64,000 nt of DNA from Planctomycetaceae bacterium (GCA_007694185.1 RECD01000140.1:1-64000), one strand, 5' to 3'; shown: positions 16,090 to 25,760, numbered from the stretch's first letter. The notes: generated by a model not told the origin, from the letters alone. Translations and numbers: made by a program.

Positions 16090-16823
16090 ACCAACGAGTT
16101 CGGATGAACGGGATGCGATTCCCTTGCCTGGCGATCTTGCCGATGTTGGCCTTCGCGGCGTCAGGTCTTCTTCAGTCCCCGCGGGTGTCGGTTGTGCAAG
16201 CTCGCGAAACCTCGGCGGACGTGACACCGCCAGTGACGGAGCAGCCCGCGCCTGCGGCGGGTTCGGACCGTGACGGTTGGCGGCTCGCGCGGCAGCACCT
16301 GCCTGAATTGTTGCCGGTCCTCGAATACCTCCGAGAGCACGAACCGGAGCGGTATGAGCGGGCGATGCGGGAGTTGGATCGATCGGCGAAGCGGTTGGAG
16401 GTTCAAGCTAAACGGGGGCCTGCGTTTCTCGACAACGCGCTGCGTCAGTGGCAGGTCCGCGGGCAGATCGATCTGATCCGAGCGCGGCTCAAGGTTAGTC
16501 CGTCGGACGCGGGTCGTCGGCGGCTGCAGGCCGCGCTGCGGAAGCAAAAAGAGATCGAATGGGAACGGTTGCAGTTGGACCGAACGGCCTTGGTCGAACG
16601 CGAATCGGCGATCCGTCAGCGGCTGGTTCAGACGACTCAATTAGCCGAACGGGTACGGCGACAACGGGAGGAACTCGATCGGGCGATCGAGCTGCTCGGC
16701 GCCGAACGACCCGATTTGAAAATGCCCGATTCGTCGGCGGGAAATACCACGGAACCTGCAACTGGCAGGATTCCTTCCTCAGAAAATTCGACACGAATCA
16801 CCCCCTCGCGGAGTTCTTCATGA
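16086..16823 (+). CDS. secreted coiled-coil protein, unknown function
   Basis: A 245-residue protein with a probable signal peptide (basic start, hydrophobic LAILPMLAFAASGLL, cleavage near VQARETSA). The mature part is an Arg/Glu-rich helical rod: LPVLEYLREHEPERYERAMR, LRKQKEIEWERLQLDRTALV, AERVRRQREELDRAIELLG. The tail is Ser/Thr-rich. I recognise no family. Both ends overlap neighbours by ATGA: the anti-sigma candidate upstream and the DUF1549 gene downstream. It may be a periplasmic scaffold or partner of the DUF1549/DUF1553 protein; that is inferred from the overlap only. Confidence 0.72.
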   Translation: MNQRVRMNGMRFPCLAILPMLAFAASGLLQSPRVSVVQARETSADVTPPVTEQPAPAAGSDRDGWRLARQHLPELLPVLEYLREHEPERYERAMRELDRSAKRLEVQAKRGPAFLDNALRQWQVRGQIDLIRARLKVSPSDAGRRRLQAALRKQKEIEWERLQLDRTALVERESAIRQRLVQTTQLAERVRRQREELDRAIELLGAERPDLKMPDSSAGNTTEPATGRIPSSENSTRITPSRSSS

Positions 16824-19708
16824 ATCGGTCACTCAGCCTGTCTTTACCGAGTCGGGCCTGGCGAATCCGGGGCGGCCTTGGGTGCCCGACGCTTGCCGGT
16901 TTGGCAATCTTGTGCGGCTTGTTCGGAAGCGTTGTTGCCGCGCAACCGCCCGATCGGATCGCTGCGGTCTCCGTCACCCCTGATGCGGATGAAGACCAGA
17001 GACCGGTTGTGATGCCACCGTTAGCTGATCGGTTTGGTGGACCGGGTGTGGAGGAGGTGCCTGATTTTCAACGGCACATCGGGCCGTTGCTGGGGCATCT
17101 GGGCTGCAACGGTCGAGCTTGTCACGGCTCGTTCCAGGGGCGAGGCGGCTTCATGTTGTCGTTGTTCGGATACGACTTTGCGACCGACCATGCGGCTTTG
17201 ATCGATGGCGATTCGGGGCGGATCGATCTCGACGAGATCGCGGAGAGTCTGATCCTTTTCAAGCCGATCGATGCCGAACGGCATGAGGGCGGCAAGCGGA
17301 TGGATTTGGACAGTTGGCAATATCGGGTGTTGTCGAGGTGGATCGAAGGGGGAGCCGAGTTCAGCGGCGAGATCCAACACTTGGAAGCGTTGTCTGTGGA
17401 GCCAGCGGAGTTGCTGTTCGAGGGTGCCCAGCAGCAGGCCCAACTCAAGGTGGTCGCGCGGTGGGCGGATGGCACACTTGAGGAGGTCACGGATCTCTGC
17501 CGGTTCACCACGAACGACGATTCGGTAGCCAAGGTTTCTCAGTCCGGAGAGGTGACCTCGGGTGATATCGGTGACACACACGTCATCATCGCTTACGACC
17601 GCGCGGTCGTCCCCGTACCGGTCATGCGGCCCGGCGACCTGGACCCTCTCGACCTTCCCCAGCCGCCGTCGTCTGATCACCCGGTCGACCTGCTGATCGC
17701 GGCGAAGCTGGACAAAATGCGGATCGTTCCGTCGGATTTGTGCGACGATGCGGACTTCATCCGTCGCGTTTCGTTCGATCTGACCGGGACGCTGCCACCC
17801 GCCGAACGGGTGGAACGATTTTTGGCAGACGATTCGCCGGGCAAACGGGAAGTGTTGATCGAGGAATTGCTGACGCAGCCGGGTTACGCCGCGTGGTGGG
17901 CGACTCGACTGTCGGACTGGACGGGGAACAACGAAGCCCAGTTGAACAACTATCTGCCGATCCGTGGGCTGGCGACTCAGCTGTGGTTCCGTTGGTTGGA
18001 AAAGCGGTTGTCGGAAAACGTCGGCTACGACGAGATCATGGAGGGATTGGTCTTGGCTCAATCGCGGATGCCGGACGAATCGTATCGAGAGTATTGCGAA
18101 ACGATGTCGGAGGTTTGTCGGACCGGTGACACGGATTCGTACGCCGAGCGTTCCGGAATGCCGATCTTTTGGGCGCGAAACAATTTCCGCACGAACGAGG
18201 AACGTGCGATCGGGTTCGCTTACACCTTCTTGGGGGTGCGGATCGAGTGTGCCCAATGTCACAAACATCCGTTCGATCGTTGGAGCAAAGACGACTTCGA
18301 CCAATTCGCGGTCCTGTTCTCGCCGATCCGTGCCACGCCGAACTCGACCGCCCCCGAATCGGCGCGAGAGATGCGCAGGATGACGGAAGAGATCACCGGC
18401 GGGGAAAACCTGCGGGGAGGGGATCTGCGGCAGAAGATCACCGAGGCGCTCAAGGAGGGCAAGGTCGTTCCCTTCCCGGAATTGACGATTAACGCCGCCC
18501 CGGCGAATCGCAATCGACAAAATCGTGGGCGGCCGCAACCGAATCGGCAAGGCAAGATCTTGGGTGAGTCGGATCAGGTCGTGGTGCAGGGCGACCCGCG
18601 TGAAGCGTTGATGGAGTGGTTGCGATCACCGGAGAACCCTTACTTTGCGAAGGCGATCGTCAATCGGGTGTGGGCGAACCATTTCGGCATCGGCATCGTC
18701 AACCCGGTCGATGACTTGAACTTGGGGAACCCCCCCAGCAACGCCCCGCTGCTGGACCATTTGGCCCAAGGTTTCATCGAATCGGGTTTCGATCTGCATT
18801 GGTTGCATCGCCACATCCTGACCAGCCATGCGTACCAGCGCAGCAGCGTTCCCAACGCGAGCAACGTAAACGACAAACAGAACTTCAGTCGTCACGTCCC
18901 TCGACGGTTGCCCGCGGAAGCGTTGCGTGACGCGATCCGCCTGGCGACCTTTGGGGCTGAGGAAGAGTCCCGAGCTCGCGCGGAGTTGTCCGGCTTGGCG
19001 ATCAGCGGCGTTTTAAACGCGGAACGTCGTGGTCGAGGCGATTTTGCCCTGCAAGTATTCGGCCAATCGACGCGAGAGAGCAATTGCGATTGCGACCGTT
19101 CCGACCAATCGAACCTGTTGCAATCACTCTACCTGCGGAACGATCTCGACATCCATCAGTCGCTTTCGCAACGGGGCGGCTGGGTGGAGCAGGCCACGGC
19201 CGCGTGGGAGCCCGCTGGGGCATCCGGTCGGATGGAGGGTCGCGGCTCGCGGGAACGTCAGCAACTCATTCGTCGGTTTCAAACGTTCCTCGATCTGCCG
19301 CCCCAGCGTCAGCAGCAGATGCGGCCCCGCCTGGTTCGAGAACTGCAGCAGGTCAACCGGAGGCGAACTCAAAACGAGTTGGAACCGCTTCGGTTCGCCG
19401 ACCTGATGCGTTCCGCTCGGGAGTCGCTTCGTGAAGCCGGAGCACCGACCGGAGATTCAGAACCGAGCCAGGTCGCTGCCGCTGCGGGCGCACGATCCGC
19501 AACCGGCACTTCGGTCGCGGCCGTTCCCCAGTCGGAGATCGACGCGGTCGTGCGGGCTGCCTACCTGAGGACCCTCAGTCGCTACCCGAGCGCAGACGAG
19601 CTGACGATGGCTCGTGAGTACATGCAGGATTCCGAGTCGCCGGCCGCGGGCCTGCGATCGGTCTTGTGGGCGTTGTTGAACACGAAGGAATTCGTGCTGA
19701 CGCACTGA
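16820..19708 (+). CDS. DUF1549/DUF1553 planctomycete cytochrome-like secreted protein
   Basis: A 962-residue exported protein. A signal peptide covers about residues 1-41 (LAGLAILCGLFGSVVAAQ). Then come a PSCyt1-like motif with CNGRACHGS (CX4CH, C96-C101), a bacterial Ig-like (BIG2-type) segment around residues 190-270 (WADGTLEEVTDLCRFTTNDD), DUF1549 around 290-560 (FIRRVSFDLTGTLPP, with CAQCHKHPFDRW, a CxxCH at C477-C480), and DUF1553 around 600-960 (FAKAIVNRVWANHFGIGIVN, HRHILTSHAYQRSS, RRLPAEALRDAIRLA). The ATG at 16820 overlaps the previous stop (ATGA), so the track start at 16559 is wrong. Family function is unproven; possible c-type haem binding is inferred from the CH motifs. It is followed, as usual in planctomycetes, by a DUF1501 gene. 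Confidence 0.92.
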   Translation: MNRSLSLSLPSRAWRIRGGLGCPTLAGLAILCGLFGSVVAAQPPDRIAAVSVTPDADEDQRPVVMPPLADRFGGPGVEEVPDFQRHIGPLLGHLGCNGRACHGSFQGRGGFMLSLFGYDFATDHAALIDGDSGRIDLDEIAESLILFKPIDAERHEGGKRMDLDSWQYRVLSRWIEGGAEFSGEIQHLEALSVEPAELLFEGAQQQAQLKVVARWADGTLEEVTDLCRFTTNDDSVAKVSQSGEVTSGDIGDTHVIIAYDRAVVPVPVMRPGDLDPLDLPQPPSSDHPVDLLIAAKLDKMRIVPSDLCDDADFIRRVSFDLTGTLPPAERVERFLADDSPGKREVLIEELLTQPGYAAWWATRLSDWTGNNEAQLNNYLPIRGLATQLWFRWLEKRLSENVGYDEIMEGLVLAQSRMPDESYREYCETMSEVCRTGDTDSYAERSGMPIFWARNNFRTNEERAIGFAYTFLGVRIECAQCHKHPFDRWSKDDFDQFAVLFSPIRATPNSTAPESAREMRRMTEEITGGENLRGGDLRQKITEALKEGKVVPFPELTINAAPANRNRQNRGRPQPNRQGKILGESDQVVVQGDPREALMEWLRSPENPYFAKAIVNRVWANHFGIGIVNPVDDLNLGNPPSNAPLLDHLAQGFIESGFDLHWLHRHILTSHAYQRSSVPNASNVNDKQNFSRHVPRRLPAEALRDAIRLATFGAEEESRARAELSGLAISGVLNAERRGRGDFALQVFGQSTRESNCDCDRSDQSNLLQSLYLRNDLDIHQSLSQRGGWVEQATAAWEPAGASGRMEGRGSRERQQLIRRFQTFLDLPPQRQQQMRPRLVRELQQVNRRRTQNELEPLRFADLMRSARESLREAGAPTGDSEPSQVAAAAGARSATGTSVAAVPQSEIDAVVRAAYLRTLSRYPSADELTMAREYMQDSESPAAGLRSVLWALLNTKEFVLTH

Positions 19709-19816
19709 ACCTGTTGACGCCGCATGGCGGTTGGCAGCCTCCGATGTCATACCGATCGTATTTCGACCCGACCATCCCTCTGCATTTTTTACCCTTTCGA
19801 GTTCAAGGAAATCGAC

Positions 19817-21121
19817 ATGACCACGCATCGCACCTGTGACGGGATGGCTCGCCGCGATCTGTTGAAGGCGGGAGTGCTGGGAATCGGCGGCTTGACGCTT
19901 GCGGATTACTACCGGCTGGCGGAAGCGGGCGAGGTTCAGCGTCCGCTCGCCGATCGGGCCATCTTCATCGAATTGGGAGGTGGGCCGTCGCACCTCGACA
20001 CGTTCGATTTGAAACCGGATGCCCCGGACAACATTCGCGGTACCTTTCGGCCGATCAAGACGAACGTCCCCGGGATCGAAATTTCCGAGCACCTGCCACG
20101 ATTGGCGGGGTGTGCCGACAAGTTCGCGATCCTCCGCGGGGTCAGCCACACGCTGGCGGCTCACGAGTTGGGACGCCAGTACATCAACACGGGCAACCGG
20201 CCGATCCCGTCGTTGGTCTACCCCGGCTACGGCTCGGTCGTCGCCAATCAGCTCGAAACGCCACTCGATATCCCTGCCAACGTTGCCATCCCGAGGGTGG
20301 CTCAAGGGCCGGGTTTCTTGGGTCTGAAGTACGCCGCGCTGGAAACCAATTCGGCCCCCCAGCCGGGGCGGCCTTACTCGGTTCGCGGTTTGACTTTGGG
20401 CGGGGGCATTTCGTTGGACGAAATCGAGCGTCGCCAAGGTTTGTTGGGCAAGCTCGATCGCCGCTTTGCCGAAATCGATTCCGACCGTCACCTGCTCGAG
20501 GGCTTGGACCAATTCGGCAGCCAGGCCTACGCGATGATCACCAGCAAGCGGGCTCGGGATGCGTTTGACTTGTCCAAGGAAAGCCCCGCTTTTGTCAAGC
20601 AGTTCGGGGATGATTCCTTTGCCTTGAGCTGTCTGTTGGCACTGCGGTTGGTCGAAGCCGGTGTGCGTTACGTGACCGTTCAGTTGGGTGGTTGGGACAC
20701 GCACCAAGACAACTTCACGCGGCTCAGCTCCAACCTGTTGCCGAAGCTGGATCAAGGACTGTCCGGGTTGTTCAACGGCTTGGACCAGCGGGGGTTGTTC
20801 GATTCGACCGCGGTCTTGGTCAGCGGCGAGTTCGGGCGGACGCCCAAGATCAACGAACGGAGTGCCGAGGGGGGGCGAGATCACTACCCACGCTGCATGT
20901 TCATGCTGATGGCCGGCGGGGGAGTTCGTGGCGGTCAGGTGATCGGCGAAAGCGATGCGACGGCTTCCGCCCCGCTTCACGAAGCGTTCTCTCCTGACGA
21001 TGTCGCCGCCAGTTTCTATCGCAACCTGGGGATCGATCCGGAGATCGAGTTCCATACCGAAACGGGACGGCCGATCACACTGGTTCGCAACGGCCGTGTT
21101 ATCGAACGGCTGTTTTCCTGA
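19817..21121 (+). CDS. DUF1501 (sulfatase-like fold) Tat-exported protein
   Basis: A 434-residue member of the DUF1501 family, the constant partner of DUF1549/DUF1553 proteins. The N-terminus holds a twin-arginine type signal, ARRDLLKAGVLGIGGLTLAD. Family landmarks are IFIELGGGPSHLDTFDLKPD, LAGCADKFAILRGVSHT, QLGGWDTHQDNF, VLVSGEFGRTPKIN and GRDHYPRCMFMLMAGGG. The family is related to alkaline-phosphatase-superfamily hydrolases, but no enzymatic activity is established. The ATG at 19817 has AAGGA seven bases upstream, so the track start at 19724 is rejected. The 108-base gap from the DUF1549 gene has no terminator I can see, so cotranscription is likely. Confidence 0.93.
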   Translation: MTTHRTCDGMARRDLLKAGVLGIGGLTLADYYRLAEAGEVQRPLADRAIFIELGGGPSHLDTFDLKPDAPDNIRGTFRPIKTNVPGIEISEHLPRLAGCADKFAILRGVSHTLAAHELGRQYINTGNRPIPSLVYPGYGSVVANQLETPLDIPANVAIPRVAQGPGFLGLKYAALETNSAPQPGRPYSVRGLTLGGGISLDEIERRQGLLGKLDRRFAEIDSDRHLLEGLDQFGSQAYAMITSKRARDAFDLSKESPAFVKQFGDDSFALSCLLALRLVEAGVRYVTVQLGGWDTHQDNFTRLSSNLLPKLDQGLSGLFNGLDQRGLFDSTAVLVSGEFGRTPKINERSAEGGRDHYPRCMFMLMAGGGVRGGQVIGESDATASAPLHEAFSPDDVAASFYRNLGIDPEIEFHTETGRPITLVRNGRVIERLFS

Positions 21122-21166
21122 GCGGATCGAATCGGCTGAGTAAGCGGTTGCGGTCGGCCGCGGTCG

Positions 21167-21751
21167 CTAACGACCGTCGGTTCCTTCATCCGCAGCGTTT
21201 TCTTGCAGTGCTTCCAGGATCAGTTTCAATTGTGTGCGACCGCGGCTGATCCGGCTGCGAACCGTCCCGATCGAGATTTCGAGAATCTCCGCGATCTGTT
21301 CATACGAGCAATCCTCCAATTCGCGGAGGACCAGCACCACGCGGTGGTCCTCCGTAAGTTGAGCCAGCGCGGTCCGTACCAACTCGACCCGTTCCTGCCG
21401 GAGTATAGGCTCGTCCGGCAGTTCGGCCTGGTCGACCGGTTCCGCCATGCCGCCATCTCGGCCGGTGTCCAACGAGATCCGGCTGCGTCGCTTGCGATGC
21501 CGGCTGAGCGCGACGTTGAAGGCGATCCGATACAGCCAAGTGAAGAACTGGCTGTGGCTGCGAAACGTGTCCAATTTCAGAAAGGCGCGAACCAACGCCT
21601 CTTGGACGACGTCCTCGGCCTCTTCGGCGGCCCCGGTCACACCCAACATCGAGTTGAACAAACGATCCTGGTAACGGATGACCAATTCGCCGAACGCTTC
21701 CCGGTCGCCCACTAGGGCTCTGTCGATCAGGAGCTGGTCATCATCCACCAA
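21167..21751 (-). CDS. ECF-type RNA polymerase sigma factor (RpoE-like)
   Basis: A 194-residue sigma factor. Region 2 has LVIRYQDRLFNSMLG, EDVVQEALVRAFLKLDTFR and FFTWLYRIAFNVALSRHRKR; region 4 has LTEDHRVVLVLRELEDCSYE followed by QIAEILEISIGTVRSRISRG. This is a close match to the SigE/RpoE type. The start is TTG at 21751 or GTG one codon later. No anti-sigma gene follows on the same strand: the gene ends 45 bases from the convergent DUF1501 gene. ahcY lies upstream on the same strand with a 224-base gap, so it is probably transcribed alone. Confidence 0.93.
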   Translation of the reverse strand: MVDDDQLLIDRALVGDREAFGELVIRYQDRLFNSMLGVTGAAEEAEDVVQEALVRAFLKLDTFRSHSQFFTWLYRIAFNVALSRHRKRRSRISLDTGRDGGMAEPVDQAELPDEPILRQERVELVRTALAQLTEDHRVVLVLRELEDCSYEQIAEILEISIGTVRSRISRGRTQLKLILEALQENAADEGTDGR

Positions 21752-21975
21752 GGGGCCGCCAAGCGTACGGAACTGAGAAAAGGCCGAGCCTCCGATCGCC
21801 TCAACGAGGAAACCGGGCGGGCTTCTATTCCGTTCGATAGTTTAACTCGCCAACCCGAAAGTCTCCAAGGGTTGTCGGGCGATCGGCCCACCAGGACGCC
21901 GGTGGGTGCTGGGAAAATCAACAGATGGTACCCGCAGATACCACCTGGAAACCCAAGGCTCGGTTCGGACAAGGC

Positions 21976-23313
21976 CTAGTAGCGGTAGTGATCCGGCTTG
22001 TAGGGCCCGTCGACCGGCACATTCATGTACGCCGCTTGAACCGGAGTCAAACGGGTCAATTTGACCCCCAGCTTGTCGAGGTGCAATCGCGCGACCTCTT
22101 CGTCCAACCGCTTGGGCAACATGTGGACCTTGCATTCGAACTGATCGCCCCTTTGCCACAGTTCCATCTGAGCCAGCACCTGGTTCGTGAACGAAGTGCT
22201 CATCACGAAGCTCGGGTGCCCGGTGGCGCAGCCGAGATTCACCAAGCGGCCTTGGGCCAAGACGATGACCGAACGTCCGTTGGCGAAGGTGTAGCGATCG
22301 ACCGCACCGACTTCGGGCGGCTTGATCGATTCCTTGGTCATCCGGCCCTGTTTGACTTGATCCTCCATCCACGCGATGTCGATCTCGGTGTCGAAGTGCC
22401 CGATGTTGCAAACGATCGCGTCGTTGGGCATGTTTTCCAGGTGTTCACCGAGGATGATGTCCCGGTTACCGGTCGTGGTCACGAAGATGTTGCCCTGGGT
22501 GCAGGCGTCCTCCATCGTGGTCACTTCGAACCCTTCCATCGCCGCCTGCAGGGCGTTGATCGGGTCGATTTCGGTCACGATCACGCGGCAACCGTAACGT
22601 TGTAGGCTGTGGGCGCACCCCTTGCCGACGTCGCCGTAGCCGCAGACCACCGCCACCTTGCCGGCTAGCATGACGTCCGTGGCCCGCTTGATTCCATCCG
22701 CCAACGATTCGCGGCAGCCGTAAAGGTTGTCGAACTTGCTTTTGGTGGCCGAATCATTGACGTTGATCGCCGGGACTTTCAACTTCCCTTCCTGGGCCAA
22801 CAGGATCAGGCGGTGAATGCCGGCGGTGGTTTCTTCGCTGATCCCGCGGATGTTGGTCAGCAGTTCCGGAAACCGGTCGTGCACCATCGCCGTCAAGTCG
22901 CCGCCGTCATCGAGAATCATGTTCAGCGGCTGACCGGAGGGGAAATGCAGGGTTTGCTCGATGCACCAATCGAACTCCTCGTTGCTCATCCCTTTCCAGG
23001 CGTACACGGGGACGCCGGTCGCCGCGATCGCCGCGGCCGCGTGATCTTGGGTGCTGAAGATATTGCAACTGCTCCAGGTCACCTCCGCACCGAGTTCCGT
23101 CAGCGTTTCGATCAACACCGCTGTTTGGATGGTCATATGCAGGCAGCCGGCGATTCTCGCCCCGGCCAGCGGCTTCTCGGTCCCGTATTTGGCTCGCAGC
23201 GACATCAAACCAGGCATTTCGTTTTCGGCCAACCGAATTTCCTGGCGGCCGAAAGCCGCCAACGAAATGTCCTTCACTTTGTAAGGCAGGCGGTCAGTGG
23301 CAAGTTGCGACAC
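21976..23313 (-). CDS. ahcY: adenosylhomocysteinase (S-adenosylhomocysteine hydrolase)
   Basis: Splits S-adenosylhomocysteine into adenosine and homocysteine, clearing the product inhibitor of methyltransferases; cytoplasmic and NAD-dependent. All family landmarks are seen: [54 protein letters not shown] with the catalytic Lys/Asp region, the NAD site [23 protein letters not shown], and the C-terminal KPDHYRY ending with the conserved Tyr. The length of 445 residues is typical of bacterial enzymes. The start is GTG at 23313, with GGAG about 10-13 bases upstream. I looked for SAH or SAM riboswitch sequence in the 5' region and recognised none. Confidence 0.97.
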   Translation of the reverse strand: MSQLATDRLPYKVKDISLAAFGRQEIRLAENEMPGLMSLRAKYGTEKPLAGARIAGCLHMTIQTAVLIETLTELGAEVTWSSCNIFSTQDHAAAAIAATGVPVYAWKGMSNEEFDWCIEQTLHFPSGQPLNMILDDGGDLTAMVHDRFPELLTNIRGISEETTAGIHRLILLAQEGKLKVPAINVNDSATKSKFDNLYGCRESLADGIKRATDVMLAGKVAVVCGYGDVGKGCAHSLQRYGCRVIVTEIDPINALQAAMEGFEVTTMEDACTQGNIFVTTTGNRDIILGEHLENMPNDAIVCNIGHFDTEIDIAWMEDQVKQGRMTKESIKPPEVGAVDRYTFANGRSVIVLAQGRLVNLGCATGHPSFVMSTSFTNQVLAQMELWQRGDQFECKVHMLPKRLDEEVARLHLDKLGVKLTRLTPVQAAYMNVPVDGPYKPDHYRY

Positions 23314-23625
23314 AGGTGATCACTCCGAAGGGAAAGAAAAATCGAGCGGTTGAGGACAATGGGCACCTTTGGCTCCGTTCTCCCTACCCCGTCGACCGCA
23401 CTCAGGCGGTCGTGGACCACCAGTCTAAACCAAAAAAAACCGGGATTGCAGGCCTGATCCTGGGAAAAGCGAATGCCGGCATGCCGTCTCGGCGTCCGAA
23501 CTGAGAAGTCACCGCAGACGGCCATCGGTTCTCGCTAAACGGCCTGCGGTGTTAGACGCCCGCGACGTCCCCCCTGGGGCATGCGACCCGGCCTTGATCG
23601 ACTTGGACGGAGGCGTCACGGATGG
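23314..23625. other. intergenic stretch between trpF and ahcY
   Basis: About 310 bases with no credible gene. On the minus strand, which both neighbours use, a GC-rich partly palindromic segment (GGATCAGGCCTGCAATCC) is followed by a run of eight T (23432-23439), a possible weak terminator for trpF. The remaining 110 bases up to the GTG of ahcY would carry the ahcY promoter; no clear -35/-10 pair is seen. Confidence 0.35.
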
Positions 23626-24405
23626 TCACTGGCGGGTCGCCCACGCCAGCTTGGCAGCGTGGACAAAGTCGAATGTCCGTGACCGTGATTTGACGCCGCG
23701 AGGTTCCTCGACGCCACTGGCGACGTCGACCGCCGGTGCGCCCGAGCTTCGGATCGCCTCCCCGACCAGCTGAGGGTCGAGGCCACCGGCGAGTCCCCAA
23801 GCCGGCAAAACGGACCGGTTGATGTCACGAATCGGCGGAACCTGCGGCACTTGCGGGGTGACGTCGGGCGGAGACCTCGGGTCGGCACCGGGGTCGGCCA
23901 GCGGGTTGACAACAGGCGCCGCGAAGCGTCGCGACCACCGACCGATCGAATCCCAATCGAGTCGCGTCCCTTGTCCCCCCGCGTCCGAACCGACCTCAGC
24001 ATCCAGCAGCAAGCCACAACCGGCCGACAGCCAAGGCGAAACGTGTTGATCGAGTTGTTCGACTGTCAGCGGCCCTACTGGAAGGCGGATCGCGCGGATT
24101 ACCCTCAGGCCCTGTTGACGCAATCGGTCCACATCCGCGACGGTTTGGTCGCCATGCAGTTGAATCGCCCATAAATCGAGGCGTACGGCTAGGGCGGCGA
24201 TGTCTTGCACCGGCAAGCCGACGAACACGCCGACCGTGCGCAGGCCGACGCGACCGGCGACCGCGGCCAGATCCAGCGCCCGGGCTGCCGACAAAAAGCG
24301 GATGCTGGGGGGATGGAAATTCAACCCCACGGTATCGGCACCGGCCGCCGCCGCGTCCTCGATATCCGATTCCTGCCGAACGCCGCAAATCTTTATCCGA
24401 AACAT
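23626..24405 (-). CDS. trpF: phosphoribosylanthranilate isomerase with a proline-rich insert
   Basis: A TIM-barrel enzyme of tryptophan synthesis converting phosphoribosylanthranilate to the carboxyphenylamino-deoxyribulose phosphate. Catalytic Cys7 lies in RIKICGVR, the general acid Asp135 in GLLLDAEVG, and phosphate-binding loops in GLNFHPPSIRFLS, WAIQLHGDQ, GLAGGLDPQLV and APAVDVASGVE. At 259 residues it is about 50 longer than normal TrpF. Most of the excess is a Pro/Asp-rich segment around residues 161-200 (NPLADPGADPRSPPDVTPQV), just before the AGGL phosphate loop. The ATG at 24405 has AGGTGGG nine bases upstream and is preferred over GTG at 24417. No other trp gene is next to it, as is common in planctomycetes. 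Confidence 0.9.
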   Translation of the reverse strand: MFRIKICGVRQESDIEDAAAAGADTVGLNFHPPSIRFLSAARALDLAAVAGRVGLRTVGVFVGLPVQDIAALAVRLDLWAIQLHGDQTVADVDRLRQQGLRVIRAIRLPVGPLTVEQLDQHVSPWLSAGCGLLLDAEVGSDAGGQGTRLDWDSIGRWSRRFAAPVVNPLADPGADPRSPPDVTPQVPQVPPIRDINRSVLPAWGLAGGLDPQLVGEAIRSSGAPAVDVASGVEEPRGVKSRSRTFDFVHAAKLAWATRQ

Positions 24406-24671
24406 CGCATCACCCACCTGAGCGTCCCGAAATTTTCCATGTCGATTCGAGACGACCCGAAAACAGGAATCCTCAACATCGCTCTACCTACAAAACGGCT
24501 GAAAAAAGTATGCTCCCTCGCGTTCGGCGTTTCACGTCCAGGCAGGCTTGAGTCGGTTCGGGCGGCAACCCGTGGGAAGAAGGTTCACCACCAGGGCCGT
24601 CGACTGCCGATATCAAACTCACGGCGGGCAGTCTGTCACACCGTCTAGAGGTTAAGGGAGAACGCGACTCG

Positions 24672-25667
24672 ATGGCACCGGTCGGAACCATGCTCGAACG
24701 ATGGCACGAGCCGATCCTCGTCGGGGCCGCCGTGACCCTGTTCGGACTGGGGTTTTGGGGGCCTGCGCCTGAAACGCGGCCGATTCTGTCCAGCCGATCG
24801 ATCGGGACGTCGATGATCGAATCGGGGGTAGGTAATCGTTCGGCGGCTTCGGCAAGGTCGGACGCGACCGGCGATGCCGCTGCATCCCCACGTCACCCCG
24901 CCGGTTCGCAACCCGTTCGGGACCCCGAGTACTTTCGCCGACAGTGGGCGAGCGAAACGGCGACTTTTTACGCCGCAAATCCGCCACGTCAAGCCGCGTC
25001 GGGTAGCGGTGTGGCTGGCACGTCGGGGCTGAGCGGCCCAGTCGCCAAGGCCGGTAGTGGCTCGAGCGAATCGTCGCTTCGGTCTGCCGAAGGGTCCGGC
25101 TCGATCGCGCGGGCGACCCATGTCGCCACCGAATCGGGACGAACGAAGGGGCCGGGGGTGGCTGGGCAAGTTGCGACGGAGTCTCTGCGGTCTGAAGCGG
25201 GGGATGCCTTCGGCATGAGCGGTCCCGATGGGGATAACGAGGAGTCGGCAACGACGGCGGCGGTTTACCGCGGAGGCACCGCTGTGGTCGATACGACACG
25301 GCGGAGATGGCACGTGATCACGTGGCTGGCCGCCGGCATGCTGGCCGGTTTGGCCTATGTCAGCTTTTGGCCGGTGATCCCGGTTCGGGACGTCGAACTT
25401 GCTGGTTCAGACGGGTTGTCTGACTCAGACGGGGCGTCCCGCTCACGCGGGGCTTCGGCGCAGCCTCGGTCGGGTGGTGGCTGCGGTCCCGTCGCCAGCG
25501 ACCCGTTGGCGCCGGCTCGGCGTGGTGAATCGATCCCGATTCGACTACCAGCCAAGTGGGTTCGTGTGCGGCCCACGATGGGCCAAACCGTCCGGCGTGG
25601 GGTGCTCGGGGGCAGCTATTTGCTGGCCTTGGTCGGCACCTGGGGATTACTGAGGGCCGGGGCCTGA
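24672..25667 (+). CDS. hypothetical Ser/Gly-rich membrane protein
   Basis: A 331-residue protein without a recognised domain. It has a hydrophobic helix near the N-terminus (ILVGAAVTLFGLGFW, residues 15-30), a long low-complexity Ser/Gly/Ala/Thr-rich segment (about 35-205), a second helix (VITWLAAGMLAGLAYVSFWP, about 215-235), another Ser/Gly-rich stretch, and a last helix (GVLGGSYLLALVGTWGLL, near the C-terminus). The motif DPEYFRRQWASETATFYAA around residue 84 is the most protein-like, conserved-looking part. Divergent from trpF and convergent with gatB. A GGAG precedes the ATG by about 14 bases. It could be a planctomycete lineage protein; function is not inferred. Confidence 0.65.
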   Translation: MAPVGTMLERWHEPILVGAAVTLFGLGFWGPAPETRPILSSRSIGTSMIESGVGNRSAASARSDATGDAAASPRHPAGSQPVRDPEYFRRQWASETATFYAANPPRQAASGSGVAGTSGLSGPVAKAGSGSSESSLRSAEGSGSIARATHVATESGRTKGPGVAGQVATESLRSEAGDAFGMSGPDGDNEESATTAAVYRGGTAVVDTTRRRWHVITWLAAGMLAGLAYVSFWPVIPVRDVELAGSDGLSDSDGASRSRGASAQPRSGGGCGPVASDPLAPARRGESIPIRLPAKWVRVRPTMGQTVRRGVLGGSYLLALVGTWGLLRAGA

Positions 25668-25760
25668 CGTCCCCTTGGGGGGTGAGACGCCGTCGGCTAG
25701 CTGGCCAGTTCGATCCTTCGCCCGATCTCGCAGGGCCCACACATGGGTACAAGTAGCGGC

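Noticed and set aside
19457-21055. 532-residue minus-strand ORF
   Set aside because: It lies opposite the DUF1501 gene, which has strong family motifs and a good ribosome-binding site.
23314-23560. SAM or SAH riboswitch upstream of ahcY
   Set aside because: I looked for their conserved cores and saw none; only a T-run with a weak palindrome is present.
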